From the NCBI GenBank assembly GCA_036346405.1, contig CM070562.1, positions 110,582,412-110,646,411 on the forward strand: 64,000 nucleotides of DNA, in the 5' to 3' direction. This document shows positions 54,878 through 64,000 of the stretch, one piece after another. The notes under the pieces are model-generated. The model was given only the letters and a program-made list of their open reading frames with translations, was not told the DNA's origin and made no database searches. Numbering within the stretch: position 1 is the stretch's first letter; each line of letters opens with the position of its first letter. The stretch comes from Phyllostachys edulis. Its lineage: Eukaryota; Streptophyta; Magnoliopsida; Poales; Poaceae. Made by a program: the position numbers and the translations under genes.

Positions 54878-56575
54878 GTAGGATCAAGGATAACCGACTA
54901 GAGGAGGGTGAATAGGAGGTTTTTAAACTTTTTGACAATTTAACAATTTAAGCCAATTTAACTTAGTCTAAACAAGTTACACTTCTAGCTAAGCAATTCA
55001 AACACAATAAAGAGCTAGAAATATAAATGCGGAAATGTAAAGACTAGGAATAACCACAACGAGACAACGATGTTTTCCCGTGGTATCGAAGACTTACCGG
55101 TCTTCACTAGTCCACGTTTGGGAAGCTTGACGACTCAAGCCGGCTCCACGAATTAAGCCTTCCCTCGATCACTATGGTTGTTCTTCCTCCGCTCCGGAGA
55201 TGGTGAACACCAAACCACTCACAATCTTGCACCGGGCCTTTTCACAATCTTCTTGAAGAGATCACCGTGCTCCACTGCTAAGGCCGTCTAGGAGTTCGGT
55301 AAAACTCCAAGAGTAACAAACCAAGACTTTCGCTTGACGGCGCTTAAATGCAATAGGATCAATCTAGAATGATTTGATGCACTTGAATGGACTCAACTAC
55401 CTCACAATGAATGCACAAGAGAATTTAGATGTTGATTGAATGCACTTGGCTCTCAAGGCTCTAAGGATGTTAAATGTTCACTAGCACCCTGTCCAAGGGC
55501 AGTTGGGGGGTATTTATAGCACCCACCAACAATTATGACCGTTGGGGACCAAATCCCCAACTTTCAGCCAGATTTGGTACAACCGCCGTTTAGAGTGCGG
55601 TTGAACCGCACTTGTGTCAGAACTCCAGAACGGCTAGAACACAGGCATTTATTACTCTGACATAGTCGTTAGGTACAACCGCCAACTAAATTCGGTTCAA
55701 TCAAGATCTCCTGCTAAACCGCATTGAAGCGCAGACAACCGATCGTAGGGTTTCCAAATCAATAAACGACATGCTTTCAAAAATATGAACCGCTTTATAA
55801 AAATCGGTACAACCGCAGCGCGGTTCAACCATTTCCCAAATGTGGTTCAACCGATTATCACAGAGAGCTCTGGGTCAATTTTACATCTGTTCTGGTTTTC
55901 TTGAACCGTCAACTAAAAATCGGTTCAGCCGAAAATTGGTACAACCGATTCTTAATGCGGTTCAACCGAAAAACCAAGAGAGCTCCAGAAACCAAAATGC
56001 ACTGGTACTGTTTTTATCGAACCGCCAACTAAATATCGAACGATCGCAATGCGGTTGCACCGCCCAAAGGCCATCGTCATCAAGATAGCGCCGATTGGCT
56101 TTAGCCATCAAAATCCGGATTACCGCTAAGTAAGGTGCGGTCATATCAAGCCTGAGCTGTTCAACCGCCACTATAATCAAGCAGACAACCGATTTTCGAC
56201 AAATACACTTAAGGCTATCAAATTTAATTTTAAGTGCGAATTCAAATGCATGCATGATCCTAAATTGATCCATATGGCACAAGAACACGCTATCAAGCTA
56301 CTAGCCAAGATCCCTCTTAATAGTACAACAATTAACCTATAATCCGGTCTTCCAACCAAATCTCCTAAGACCGGTAAAACATAAAAGGATCCTAGATTAC
56401 TTGTACCTTGTCTTCAAGTCATGTAGATCTTCATGTGGTCCTTTAGCATGCATCTTTTACGTCATCAAATTCACCAATGGGACTTAACCTTGTAAATACT
56501 CAATAAACACGTTAATCCCATATTCACATATTATCATTAATTACCAAAACAATTTTTAGGGGCCTAGATGCTTTC
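54878..56575. mobile_element. Unclassified element, copy 2, nested in the solo LTR
   Basis: Begins GTAGGATCAAGGATAACCGA and ends GGGGCCTAGATGCTTTC, the same ends as copy 1 at 45.7 kb. It is flanked by AACCGTT at 54871-54877 and 56576-56582, although AACCGTT is itself part of the surrounding minisatellite, so the duplication length is not proven. The interior carries many GGTTCAACCG / CGGTTGAACCGC inverted units and no protein. Confidence 0.75.
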
Positions 56576-56582
56576 AACCGTT

Positions 56583-59402
56583 CAGACCTCCTCTTTGTTA
56601 GATCTGACTGTTAAGACCTCCCCTTTGGAGATCTTAACCGTCAGGACCTCCCCTTTTGTGGATCTGACCGTCATTACCTCCCCTCTGTGGATCTGACTGT
56701 TAGGACCTCCCCCTTATGGATCTCATTTTAGAGATCTAACCATCAGGACCTCCTCATTGCTTTTGATCTTGACCTTCAGACCTCCCGTGAGCAGGTCTTT
56801 TGGACCTCCTGTCCATAGGACCTCCTCGTGGTTGTGTCTTTTGGACCTCCTGTCCATAGGATCACCTCATTGTTGTGTCTTTTGGACCCCTGTCCACAGG
56901 ACCTCCTCCCAGTCGTTTCACAAGGACCTCCCTTGCGGGTTGAGGCCACCTTGTGGTCGGGACCTCCGGTCATGTGCTTGGACCTCCCTCATGGGTGAGG
57001 ACCTCCCTTGACCTCTGCGGGACCTCCTCTAAGTCTCCACAGAACCCCCCCTCCCCTGAGCTTTGACTAGCCCCATTTGTTAGTCACAACCTCTTTTCTT
57101 TATCCTTTAGCCATGTCCTTTGCACCTGGAAGTCTTCAAAGCATTTAATGCCTGTTGTGTTGTATTTAATGTCTGTTGTATCACATTAAATGCTACCACT
57201 TTTTGGCAGCACCGAGCTACCTTTTGTCTTATCTTTTACCAACTCCAATCATTTCCTCCACTTACTTTAGAGCCCGAGGGCCCTTGAAAATCTCGGTGGC
57301 TCTAGCCATAAAATCTTGGGAAGCTCTTTCTCTTTACTCTTTTGCTCATTTCCACTCTCTGGCTCCTCCAGCAAGCTCTTGGACCTCCTCCAAAGCTCTC
57401 TGGACCTCCTCCCTTAAGCTTCGGACCTCCTCCAACAAGCTCCTTGGACCTCCTCCAAACCGACCAAACCTCTCTATTGGTTTATTTTACTGTTCTATTG
57501 GAGTTTCTTTAGATCTTATTTGAGCTTGGTATTTAGTTGCTTTGGTTCCCTCGTGTAGATTGTGAATACACTGAGGAGCAAGAGCTCTCCGAAGAAGAAG
57601 AAGACACCCAAGCCTTTGAGTAAGGCAAGTTACACTCTTGACCATTTTGCACCCAGTATCTTAAATTACTATGTTCTTTTTCAAAGGTTTATGCATGCTT
57701 ACTTTACTAACTTATTTCAATACCTGTCTTTAAGTTCATAGTTATGCCCAAATCCTTTGTATGGCCAATCTTGACAGTGAACCAAACATGTTGTCACCCT
57801 AGTTAAAAACTGGTTAAAGGCAATAGCATGAACCAGAACCTTTTGGAAAGGAAAAGCTTAGTTGTGCTTAGACCAAAAGTATTTGATTTTGGGAAATGTT
57901 ATCTCCATTGACCAACTGTTATTTAAAAATGTTTTGGCCATGGCATTGGGTTGTCATGGAAGTATGAAAATGTTGCTGGGGAAGCAAGGAAAAAGGGAAA
58001 TGGATTTGGTCTTGGGAGGATTGGTTTACTTGGTTGGTGCATGTTTATGCACGGGCTCAACCCGGGTAGGGTTAAGACCCAGGGTTTTGTGGTAGCCGCC
58101 CAGGCCAGTTAAGGACCGATCTTTGAGCCGTAACTTGCTATGCCTATAATGGGCTTTGCCTCACCATACAACCACATATCTCCAGAATGGGGTGTGGGAC
58201 TTGGCTAATTAATTTGCAAAGTTCTACCGCGGTCGTTCCACGTTGATGTGTGGGTGGTCTTTCATAACCTGTGTTCTCTCACTGGCGCAAGAGGGGGCCC
58301 TGAACCTGCGGATGGCTAGTCCAAAGGGGGCGAAACCTTAGCGAGGAGAGGCTGCAGTGGAACAATGCGTTGTAAAGATCTTGTCATGAACTCTAGACCT
58401 CTTACCTTTGGTAGTGAGAGGTGGCATTGACGAATGTTAGACAAACTAGAGGAATCATGTCATGTGGGTAAAGTGTACAACCCCTGCAGAGTGAAAACTA
58501 TTCGAATAGCCGTGTCCACGGTCATGGACATGCTAGCAAAAGCCACTCAAAGTTAGCTCTTGGTTTTGTTTTAAAAGGTTTGTGAAAATGTTTTTGGATT
58601 TTTTATCCCATGGCTTTGGGCGGGGAGCCTTGTGACAGGAGGGTATCTTTCACCATCTTGATGATGAATGTTATCCAATTGAAAAATTGAATTTGGAAAA
58701 TGAACTTTAATTATTGGTAACCGCCTTTGAACTTATTACTGGTATTTGAAATAAACTTGGCTTTATGCAAATCAACCATATTAAGCAATCCTTTGAGATA
58801 TCTACTTATGCATGTCATCCTGTTATTTGACGGGTGTAACTTGCGAGCACGATTGTTGTGCTCATTCTTACTTGATTTGATAAATTGAGCAGGAGAGGAC
58901 TCCTTTGAAGATGATGAGGACCAGAACAATTAGACCGCGCCCTCCAGCCAATTACCTGTGGTGTATTAGATGGACTTGGTTTTGCTTCCGCTGTGTATTT
59001 TGTCTTGTTGTCGTGGCTTGTAAGCAACTTTATAATCAACTCCCTTACTGTTAATAAAGTCTTTTGTGGATGTATGTTATCACTTGTAATTGCTGTGAGA
59101 ACTAGTCATTGATCCTTGGGGACTAGTTCAGATCACAGGAGATTTAGGACTTCTCCAAGTCTCATGACCTCCTCGGGTTGGTTTCTTGACCTCCCTCAGG
59201 TCTGATCGTGGCTCTTGGGGAGGTCCTGAGTCTCAAGACCTCCTCGGGTTAGTACCCTGGACCTCCAGGAGGTCTGGTTGGACCTCCTGGGAAGCCTAGG
59301 AGGACTGCTCGAGAGATCTTTTGGACCTCCTGGGAGGTCCTGGTGGACTCCCAGGGAGGTCTTGGAGGACCTCTCGGGATAGCCCCTGGCCAAGTCGCCA
59401 CA
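56583..59402 (+). other. Remainder of the solo LTR-like element
   Basis: The LTR body after the nested element. It has GGACCTCC repeats to about 57.45 kb, then a transcription-unit-like part with GAAGAAGAAGAAGACACCCA at about 57590 and the polyadenylation-like site near 59055. No protein domain is read in any frame. Confidence 0.6.
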
Positions 59403-60730
59403 AGGATGGTGCTCTTGTACCTCCCCATGAGGAAAGTGTCATCCATCGTTAGCACGGGACGGTAGAACTTGAAGCCCCCGATGGCTTGAGCGAAAGCCCA
59501 AAACACCCGGTCCAGTATGAAGCGGTTGAGCCCTTTTCCAGCATCTTCACGGTCAAGCTTATTTATGTACTTGTCGGGGTTTGATCCGGCAATCTGGTGA
59601 AGCAATCTCGGCACAAGGTTGTACGCCTCTTCGTATGTCCCGTACATAGTCTCGATGACCTTCTGCTTGGCTCATCGGATCTTGCTGTAACTAACTGGAT
59701 AGCCAACCTGATTGACGACTTCCGACATCATCAGTTTAGGGGAGATAAACACGTTCGCCTCAACTAGGTGTGCGATGAGGTTTGCAACATATGCGGAAGT
59801 TACGTTCCCACGCTGCCACAGGGGCTCGCTGAGCTCGCAAGTGTGGTCAATCAACTCCTTGACCGTGAAGACCGAACCAAAGATCTTTGCTTGGTGAGCA
59901 CTGACCTTGCCAGGGTAGCCTTCTACTACGCACTTCACTGCGTACTTTCCTGGGTTGGACCGGTGCACTTGGTACACACGGCTGATGGACAAGGCGTACC
60001 GTGCTATAGCTTGTTGCACGACCACCTTGTCCGGGAAGCGCTGCCCAACTAAGAGGGTGTCGGCTTCAAACCCCCACTGGGAGCCTTCGTTTTGCGGCAG
60101 TACGAGCAAACGCATCGCGATATCATCAAGTCTCGATGCCACCTAAGGACCACCGGCCGTGTGCGTCCTCGCTTGCACCATCCGAGCTTAGGTCGTGTCC
60201 TCGCTTGACTCCAACTCGAGAGGCTTGTCCAAGAGATACTTGTAATACCGATGCAGTGACCACCATGTTTCCGCCCCCTCATTTAGCACAAAATTAGGCA
60301 CATGACTTCTCCGAGGCAAAGACATTCGCGGTCGCCATCTTCAGCTTCGTGCGCTTGCCCGCTTGTAGAGGCCCCGCATCATCGAGTTTCCAGACGCCCT
60401 ACGTCATTTAAATTCACGTACACCATAGGCTTCCCGTGAATGGCTGCCTCGGGCTGGGAGAAAATATCCATGTACTGCCTCCATGCTATGCTTCCATTCA
60501 CCTTTACGAGCTCCTACACATGATTTGTGTAGGTGATCGCCTCGATCATAACTTTCTTCGTCGTTGGCTTCGTGACGAACTACCTCCGGATGCAGCTTTG
60601 CAGCTCGTGAATATTCATCGCGTGGAGCCCCTTCGCCCGGACCACCTTGTACTGGCATCTCGACAGGTCTAACCCATCCTGTCTGGCTCGTACGAGACCA
60701 TCGACGTAAAACACAAACAAGTCTTGCATG
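59403..60730 (-). pseudogene. MULE-2 transposase, N-terminal part
   Basis: Minus strand. From about 60730 it reads LFVFYVDGLVRARQDGLDLS and KGLHAMNIHELQS, with stops. The next part includes ADTLLVGQRFPDKVVVQQAI, YAVKCVVEGYPGKVSAHQAK and SAYVANLIAHLVEANVFISP, then TMYGTYEEAYNLVPRLLHQI and MDDTFLMGRYKSTILVA, where the DDE region starts and the LTR insertion cuts it. The segments are in different frames with stops near 59.66 and 60.15 kb, so damage predates or adds to the insertion. Confidence 0.85.
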
Positions 60731-60799
60731 TTCAAAAATACCTAAAACCGCAACAACCACTAAATAATTACAAATGAGTTATGCCTAACTAATTCCTAC

Positions 60800-61480
60800 T
60801 TAACTAATTACAACTGATTAATTACCACTACAATAATTCATTACCACTTATTCAATATGCCGTAATGATAACTACTAAACTAATTACAGCTAATTAATTA
60901 CCACTAAACTAATTCATTACTAGTGAACTAACTAATTACGACTAATTAATTACCTCTAAACTAACTAATTACGATTAATTAACTACCACTACAAAATTAT
61001 CAAGATTTTATTTCCACTTACTTAATATAATCGTAATTATGAGTACTAAACTAATTACGACTAATTAATTATCACTAAAATAATTCATTACTAGTGAACT
61101 TACTAATTACGACTAATTAATTACCTTTAAACTAACTAATTACGATTGATTAATTACCACTAAAAATTACCAAGATTTCATCTCCACTTATTCAATATGT
61201 CGTAATGACGACTACTAAACTAATTACAATTAATTAATTACCACTAAACTAATTCATTACTAGTGAACTAACTAATTATGACTAATTAACTACATCTAAA
61301 CTAACTAATTATGATTGATTAATTACCACTAAAAAAATACCAGTACTTCATTTCCACTTACTTAATATGTTGTAATGATGACTACTAAACTAATTATGTC
61401 TAATTAATTACCCCTAAACTATCTAATTACGACTAGCTGACTAAGACTGACTAATTACGACTACGGTAATAACGGCAAAA
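60800..61480. repeat. AT-rich satellite-like array of about 170-180-bp units
   Basis: The phrase ACTACTAAACTAATTA with a preceding CCACTTA(T/C)T(C/T)AATAT recurs at about 60836, 61015, 61188 and 61356 (spacings 179, 173 and 168). Each unit is built from TAATTAATTACCACTAAACT-type subrepeats. It lies between the transposase promoter and its N-terminal coding region, or inside the 5' leader. Confidence 0.88.
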
Positions 61481-61697
61481 GCATAATACAAATTACCTAC
61501 CCTTCGGAGGAAGTAATCAATCAGCTCTTCGAGGGAAGTAAGCAATCAAGGCCGAGCGACGAGCGACGAGAAGCAAGAAAACAGTTAACCTCCCAATAAA
61601 ATTAATTATGTTACGTTCTTTGAGTTCTCAGCAACGAGCGCAAGAACGAGAATCGAAATGCAAATGAGATGAGCGAAGAGCGAGTGCCAGAGTTCGG

Positions 61698-61705
61698 TAT
61701 TTATA
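61698..61705 (-). promoter_or_regulatory. Probable TATA box of the MULE-2 transposase
   Basis: TATAAATA on the minus strand, about 970 bp upstream of the first transposase-like segment and inside the right end. It is placed like the TATA box of MULE-1, and an ACTATAAATACCG-type context supports it. Confidence 0.45.
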
Positions 61706-61918
61706 GTCGAGCAGAGAAGGAGTCGCGGCGTTGGCGACGGGAATTCCGTAAGCGTTGGCGCAATGCTTACAGAATTCTCGAGCGAGGCGACAGATGTGCG
61801 GAGGAGGGACGGTGGGAAAGATGGCCATTGCGAGGTTTTTAAATTCCCATGAAACCCAGTCAAGGTGCGTGTGTGGTGTAGCGAGGCGGGAGGGTGGGAA
61901 GCCGAGTCGGAGGGTGTT

Positions 61919-62135
61919 ACTAGAACAATTCTGAATGAATAAAATTATGGAAAATTTACACAAGCAAGTACACGATGTCAGGAGGCTTCACAAAAAAAAT
62001 TTATAATTTTTTGGACTTATTTGCTATATTTTAAAATTTCTTTGAATTTCAGCCTAACACTAACTAACCTAACTAATTATCTAACCTAACTAACTAATTA
62101 ACCACATTGTTTTGGCTGGCGCATGGTGGCCATGC
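61919..62135 (-). repeat. Extra MULE-end segment inside the MULE-2 right arm
   Basis: GAATAAAATTATGGAAAATT, AAGTACACGATGTCAGGAGG and CTGGCGCATGGTGGCCATG repeat the sequence found again at 62.55-62.76 kb and in MULE-3 at 36.95-37.2 kb. The right end therefore has a duplicated subterminal block. Confidence 0.8.
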
Positions 62136-62142
62136 ACCGGCG

Positions 62143-62964
62143 CACACTAAACTAAATAACCAAAGAGTATCCTATTTGATCGAGTATATTTGTATTCATA
62201 TTTTGTTTTGCTATATTTGTACACGTATTTTGGTTGTTATGTGTGTACTCCAGCACCATATTGTATATCGATATCTCCCATGGAGTTGCAATGTAGCTTT
62301 TTTATACATTCAAAGCCACATGAAATCATGAAACCCTAATTTCAGAAACCTAGAATCAAAATTTTTGTGACCTAAATCCTAAATTTTCGAGACAATACCA
62401 GAACATATATAAAATTGCTGAAATATTACACAATCAAATCCACTGCGTGAGGACCCTTCAAAATAAAATTCACAATTTTTTGAGCTCATTTTCTACGTTT
62501 ATTGATTTATACGAACAGAACACTTATACGAAATAGCGATAACAATTTTGAACAAATAAAATTATGGAAAATTTACACAAGCAAGTACACAGTGTTGAGA
62601 GGCTCCACAAAAAAAATCATATTTTTTGAACTCTTTTGCTATATTTTAAAATTCCTCCAAATTTTAGCCTAAAAATTAAAAAAAACCTAACTAACCTATT
62701 AAATCTAACCCTAACTAATTAACCCCCCTAATGGTCGGCGCATAGTGGCCATGCGCCAAAGGGGTTGGCGCATGGCCACCTTGTGCTGGCGGCTGACGTG
62801 GCTGTGGTGGCCTCCGGTGGCGGACACACGTCGCGGCGGCGCTGGCGGCGCTAGCGCACGGCCACCATACGTCAGTGTTGCTATTTTTATAAATACGTCT
62901 GTGGTGTGACCAGATCTGCAAATACGAAATTAAAAAACGTCGTATCTGCCAAAAAAAAAAATTC
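62143..62964 (-). repeat. MULE-2 right long terminal inverted repeat
   Basis: Inverse of 50627-51519. Landmarks are GCTACATTGCAACTCCATGG, CTCACGCAGTGGATTTGATT, and the terminal GAATTTTT with a longer A/T run than the left end. Confidence 0.9.
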
Positions 62965-63064
62965 GTGGCTAGCTTGGGAAAAAGATGTGGAAGATTGGAT
63001 TTTTTGGGCCAAATTCCATTGGAAGCGAAGAGATAGCGTGGGAAAATAACACAGCCGTTTCCGA

Positions 63065-63999
63065 ATGGCCACGGCCGTCCTCCGCCGCCCACTTCTCGCG
63101 TCGCTTCTTCCCGCCGCCGCCGCCGCCGCCGCCCGCCCTCCCGCATCCATTTCCGGCGAAGTAGGTATCCACCTCCTGTCCTCGCTGTCTCCTCCGATTC
63201 ACCCGAACCCCTCACCTCTTCCTCCTCTCCCGGCGGCGATAACCCCGACGAGGAGCCTGCCCTGCCCCTCCTCCAAGAACTCGCGGTAAGCCACTCTAGG
63301 GCCTCAAGTTTACCATTAATTAGGATTTTTATGTAATCTGTGGATTCAGATAATGTTTTAATTGCGTTATTTTGTTGTTTAGGATTGCTTGGTTCTCCCG
63401 CCCAAATTCCTGTCCCAGCTCCCTCGCGACCTTCGCCTCGACGTAAGCCGCTGCTACCCCCACCCAGTTCCAATAAGAACTCATCTGTATGCTTGCTAAA
63501 GATGCAATTTTAGCCACGTAATGTCAAACAAGTTGTACTCAAATAGCAGCAGTGAGCCAGTGAGGCAATAACAGCAAGTTTGAACTGTAATTGGGGATTC
63601 TAGTTTGGTTAATTTCATCCAACAAGTTTTGTTTGGTTGTTTCTTGAAGTTCAATGATGCAGCATTTGATCTCTCCAATGGGCCTGTTCTTGATGAGGTA
63701 GGTACTAAGGAATTCAGTGATTAGATCTAATAAAGATTAATTTTGTTGCAACGACGCACTTACATCATCCATGTTGTTGTTTCTTTGCCGAGAGATAGTG
63801 TGGATTAGAAGTGGGTGACCTGCTATTGAATCTCGCAAGGGCATGGGAGATGGCTGACACATCGACATCAAATAGCCTTGCCAAGCAGCTGCCGTCAATG
63901 GAGCCCTACCTGACGGGCAGCGCCAAATCAGGCATGGATTGCATCTCTATATTGTCAACAGTTGTGTTTCATGCAACATGGTTTCTTGATTGAAGGTTG
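63065..63999 (+). CDS. Uncharacterised organelle-targeted protein, 5' part of gene (runs off window)
   Basis: ATG 63065 starts MATAVLRRPLLASLLPAAAA, a likely transit peptide. Downstream coding reads EEPALPLLQELA (to the donor at 63285), exon 63383-63442 (DCLVLPPKFLSQLPRDLRLD), exon 63650-63697 (FNDAAFDLSNGPVLDE) and exon 63800 onward (CGLEVGDLLLNLARAWEMAD ... MEPYLTGSAKS). Internal junctions are phase 0 GT-AG. The transit-peptide frame and the EEPALPLL frame differ by one base, so a frameshift near 63150-63170 or an unseen short intron is needed. After TGSAKS there is no good GT donor; the frame runs to TGA at 63991-63993. I do not recognise the family. MULE-2 ends 90 bp upstream. Confidence 0.65.
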
Positions 64000-64000
64000 T

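Larger units (their letters stand above)
54184..59402 (+). mobile_element. Solo-LTR-like insertion splitting the MULE-2 transposase
   Basis: Starts TGTAACACCC and ends GCCACA (TG...CA). It is flanked by the exact 5-bp duplication AGGAT (54179-54183 and 59403-59407), and the transposase reading continues on both sides. No gag, pol, primer-binding site or second LTR is visible, and the length without the nested element is about 3.5 kb, so a solo LTR is the simplest reading. It contains an AATAAAGTC polyadenylation-like site at about 59055 and GACCTCC-rich repeats at both ends. Confidence 0.85.
50627..62964. mobile_element. MULE-2: 12.3-kb Mutator-like element with exact 10-bp target duplication
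   Basis: The left end is GAATTTTTTACGGATACGAC and the right end reads inward GAATTTTTTTTTTTGGCAGA then TACGACG. The duplication GTGGCTAGCT is exact at 50617-50626 and 62965-62974. Long inverted arms (about 820-890 bp: 50627-51519 and 62143-62964) pair through CGTATTTGCGGAT, CACTGTGTACTTG and GCTACATTGCAACTCCAT. Inside, all on the minus strand, are a transposase and a GRF-type gene with tandem exons. There is no PMD gene. A 5.2-kb LTR insertion splits the transposase; removing later insertions leaves about 7.1 kb. Confidence 0.93.

Noticed and set aside
54455..54901. 148-codon frame with LTVKTSPLEIL-type repeats
   Set aside because: The minisatellite half-unit is a multiple of three, so any frame without a stop stays open; there is no codon bias or domain.
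1..63999. CRISPR array, bacterial operons, ribosome-binding sites
   Set aside because: The window is plant nuclear DNA with spliceosomal introns; the repeat arrays here are minisatellites, exon repeats or hairpin series without uniform spacers.
1..63999. tRNA, rRNA or snRNA genes
   Set aside because: I scanned for A/B-box and cloverleaf-like text and found none; the only tRNA-related site is the retrotransposon primer-binding site at 21016-21027.

Overview
This is a eukaryotic nuclear window from a grass (Poaceae). Several things point that way: intron-rich plant genes with very GC-rich first exons, plant-type chloroplast and cytosolic-ribosome genes, and a transposon load typical of cereals (Mutator-like elements with plant mobile domain and GRF-finger accessory genes, Ty3/gypsy and LINE fragments, hAT, Tourist and foldback MITEs). 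I could not fix the genus; the proteins look rice-like but panicoid grasses are not excluded.

Layout. 0.2-4.4 kb: a head-to-head pair, a nicotinamide/nicotinate mononucleotide adenylyltransferase gene (minus, nine exons) and a 60S ribosomal protein L37 gene (plus, four exons). A long foldback element sits in their shared upstream region. 4.7-5.15 kb: a foldback MITE. 5.66-17.1 kb: an 11.4-kb degenerate Mutator-like element (MULE-1) with a DDE/SWIM transposase, a plant-mobile-domain gene and three GRF-like zinc-finger genes. 18.0-24.9 kb: a truncated Ty3/gypsy retrotransposon on the minus strand (gag, protease, start of RT, primer-binding site, 3.9-kb LTR). 25.6-26.7 kb: an hAT element with an exact 8-bp target duplication. 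27.3-29.2 kb: a related LTR fragment.

30.3-32.5 kb: an intact chloroplast two-RRM ribonucleoprotein gene. 33.6-34.07 kb: a short plastid-type gene with an apparent frameshift. 34.9-35.5 kb: a LINE 3' end with a 17-bp target duplication. 35.97-37.38 kb: a non-autonomous MULE (MULE-3) with a 10-bp duplication. 37.74-39.33 kb: a Pack-MULE with a perfect 9-bp duplication that holds pieces of two unrelated genes (PPR and HAL3-type decarboxylase). 39.4-39.7 kb: a Tourist MITE. 40.8-42.0 kb: a fragment of a TGA-type bZIP gene with a duplicated exon. 43.4-43.8 kb: an unexplained tandem open-frame repeat. 45.1-47.2 kb: tandem repeats and an unclassified 1.5-kb element. 47.4-49.6 kb: a farnesyl diphosphate synthase pseudogene.

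50.63-62.96 kb: a second large MULE (MULE-2, exact 10-bp duplication). A 5.2-kb solo-LTR-like element splits its transposase, and that element is itself interrupted by a second copy of the 1.5-kb element, giving three nesting levels. MULE-2 ends 90 bp upstream of the start codon of an uncharacterised, probably organelle-targeted gene that runs off the window end.

The host genes are ordinary housekeeping and plastid genes. The unusual biology is in the MULE lineage: multi-gene elements that share GRF-type zinc-finger proteins and a 43-codon symmetric exon, repeated three times at 200-bp spacing in both elements. All gene models are hand-made from splice sites and protein similarity recalled from families; no alignment or database search was run.
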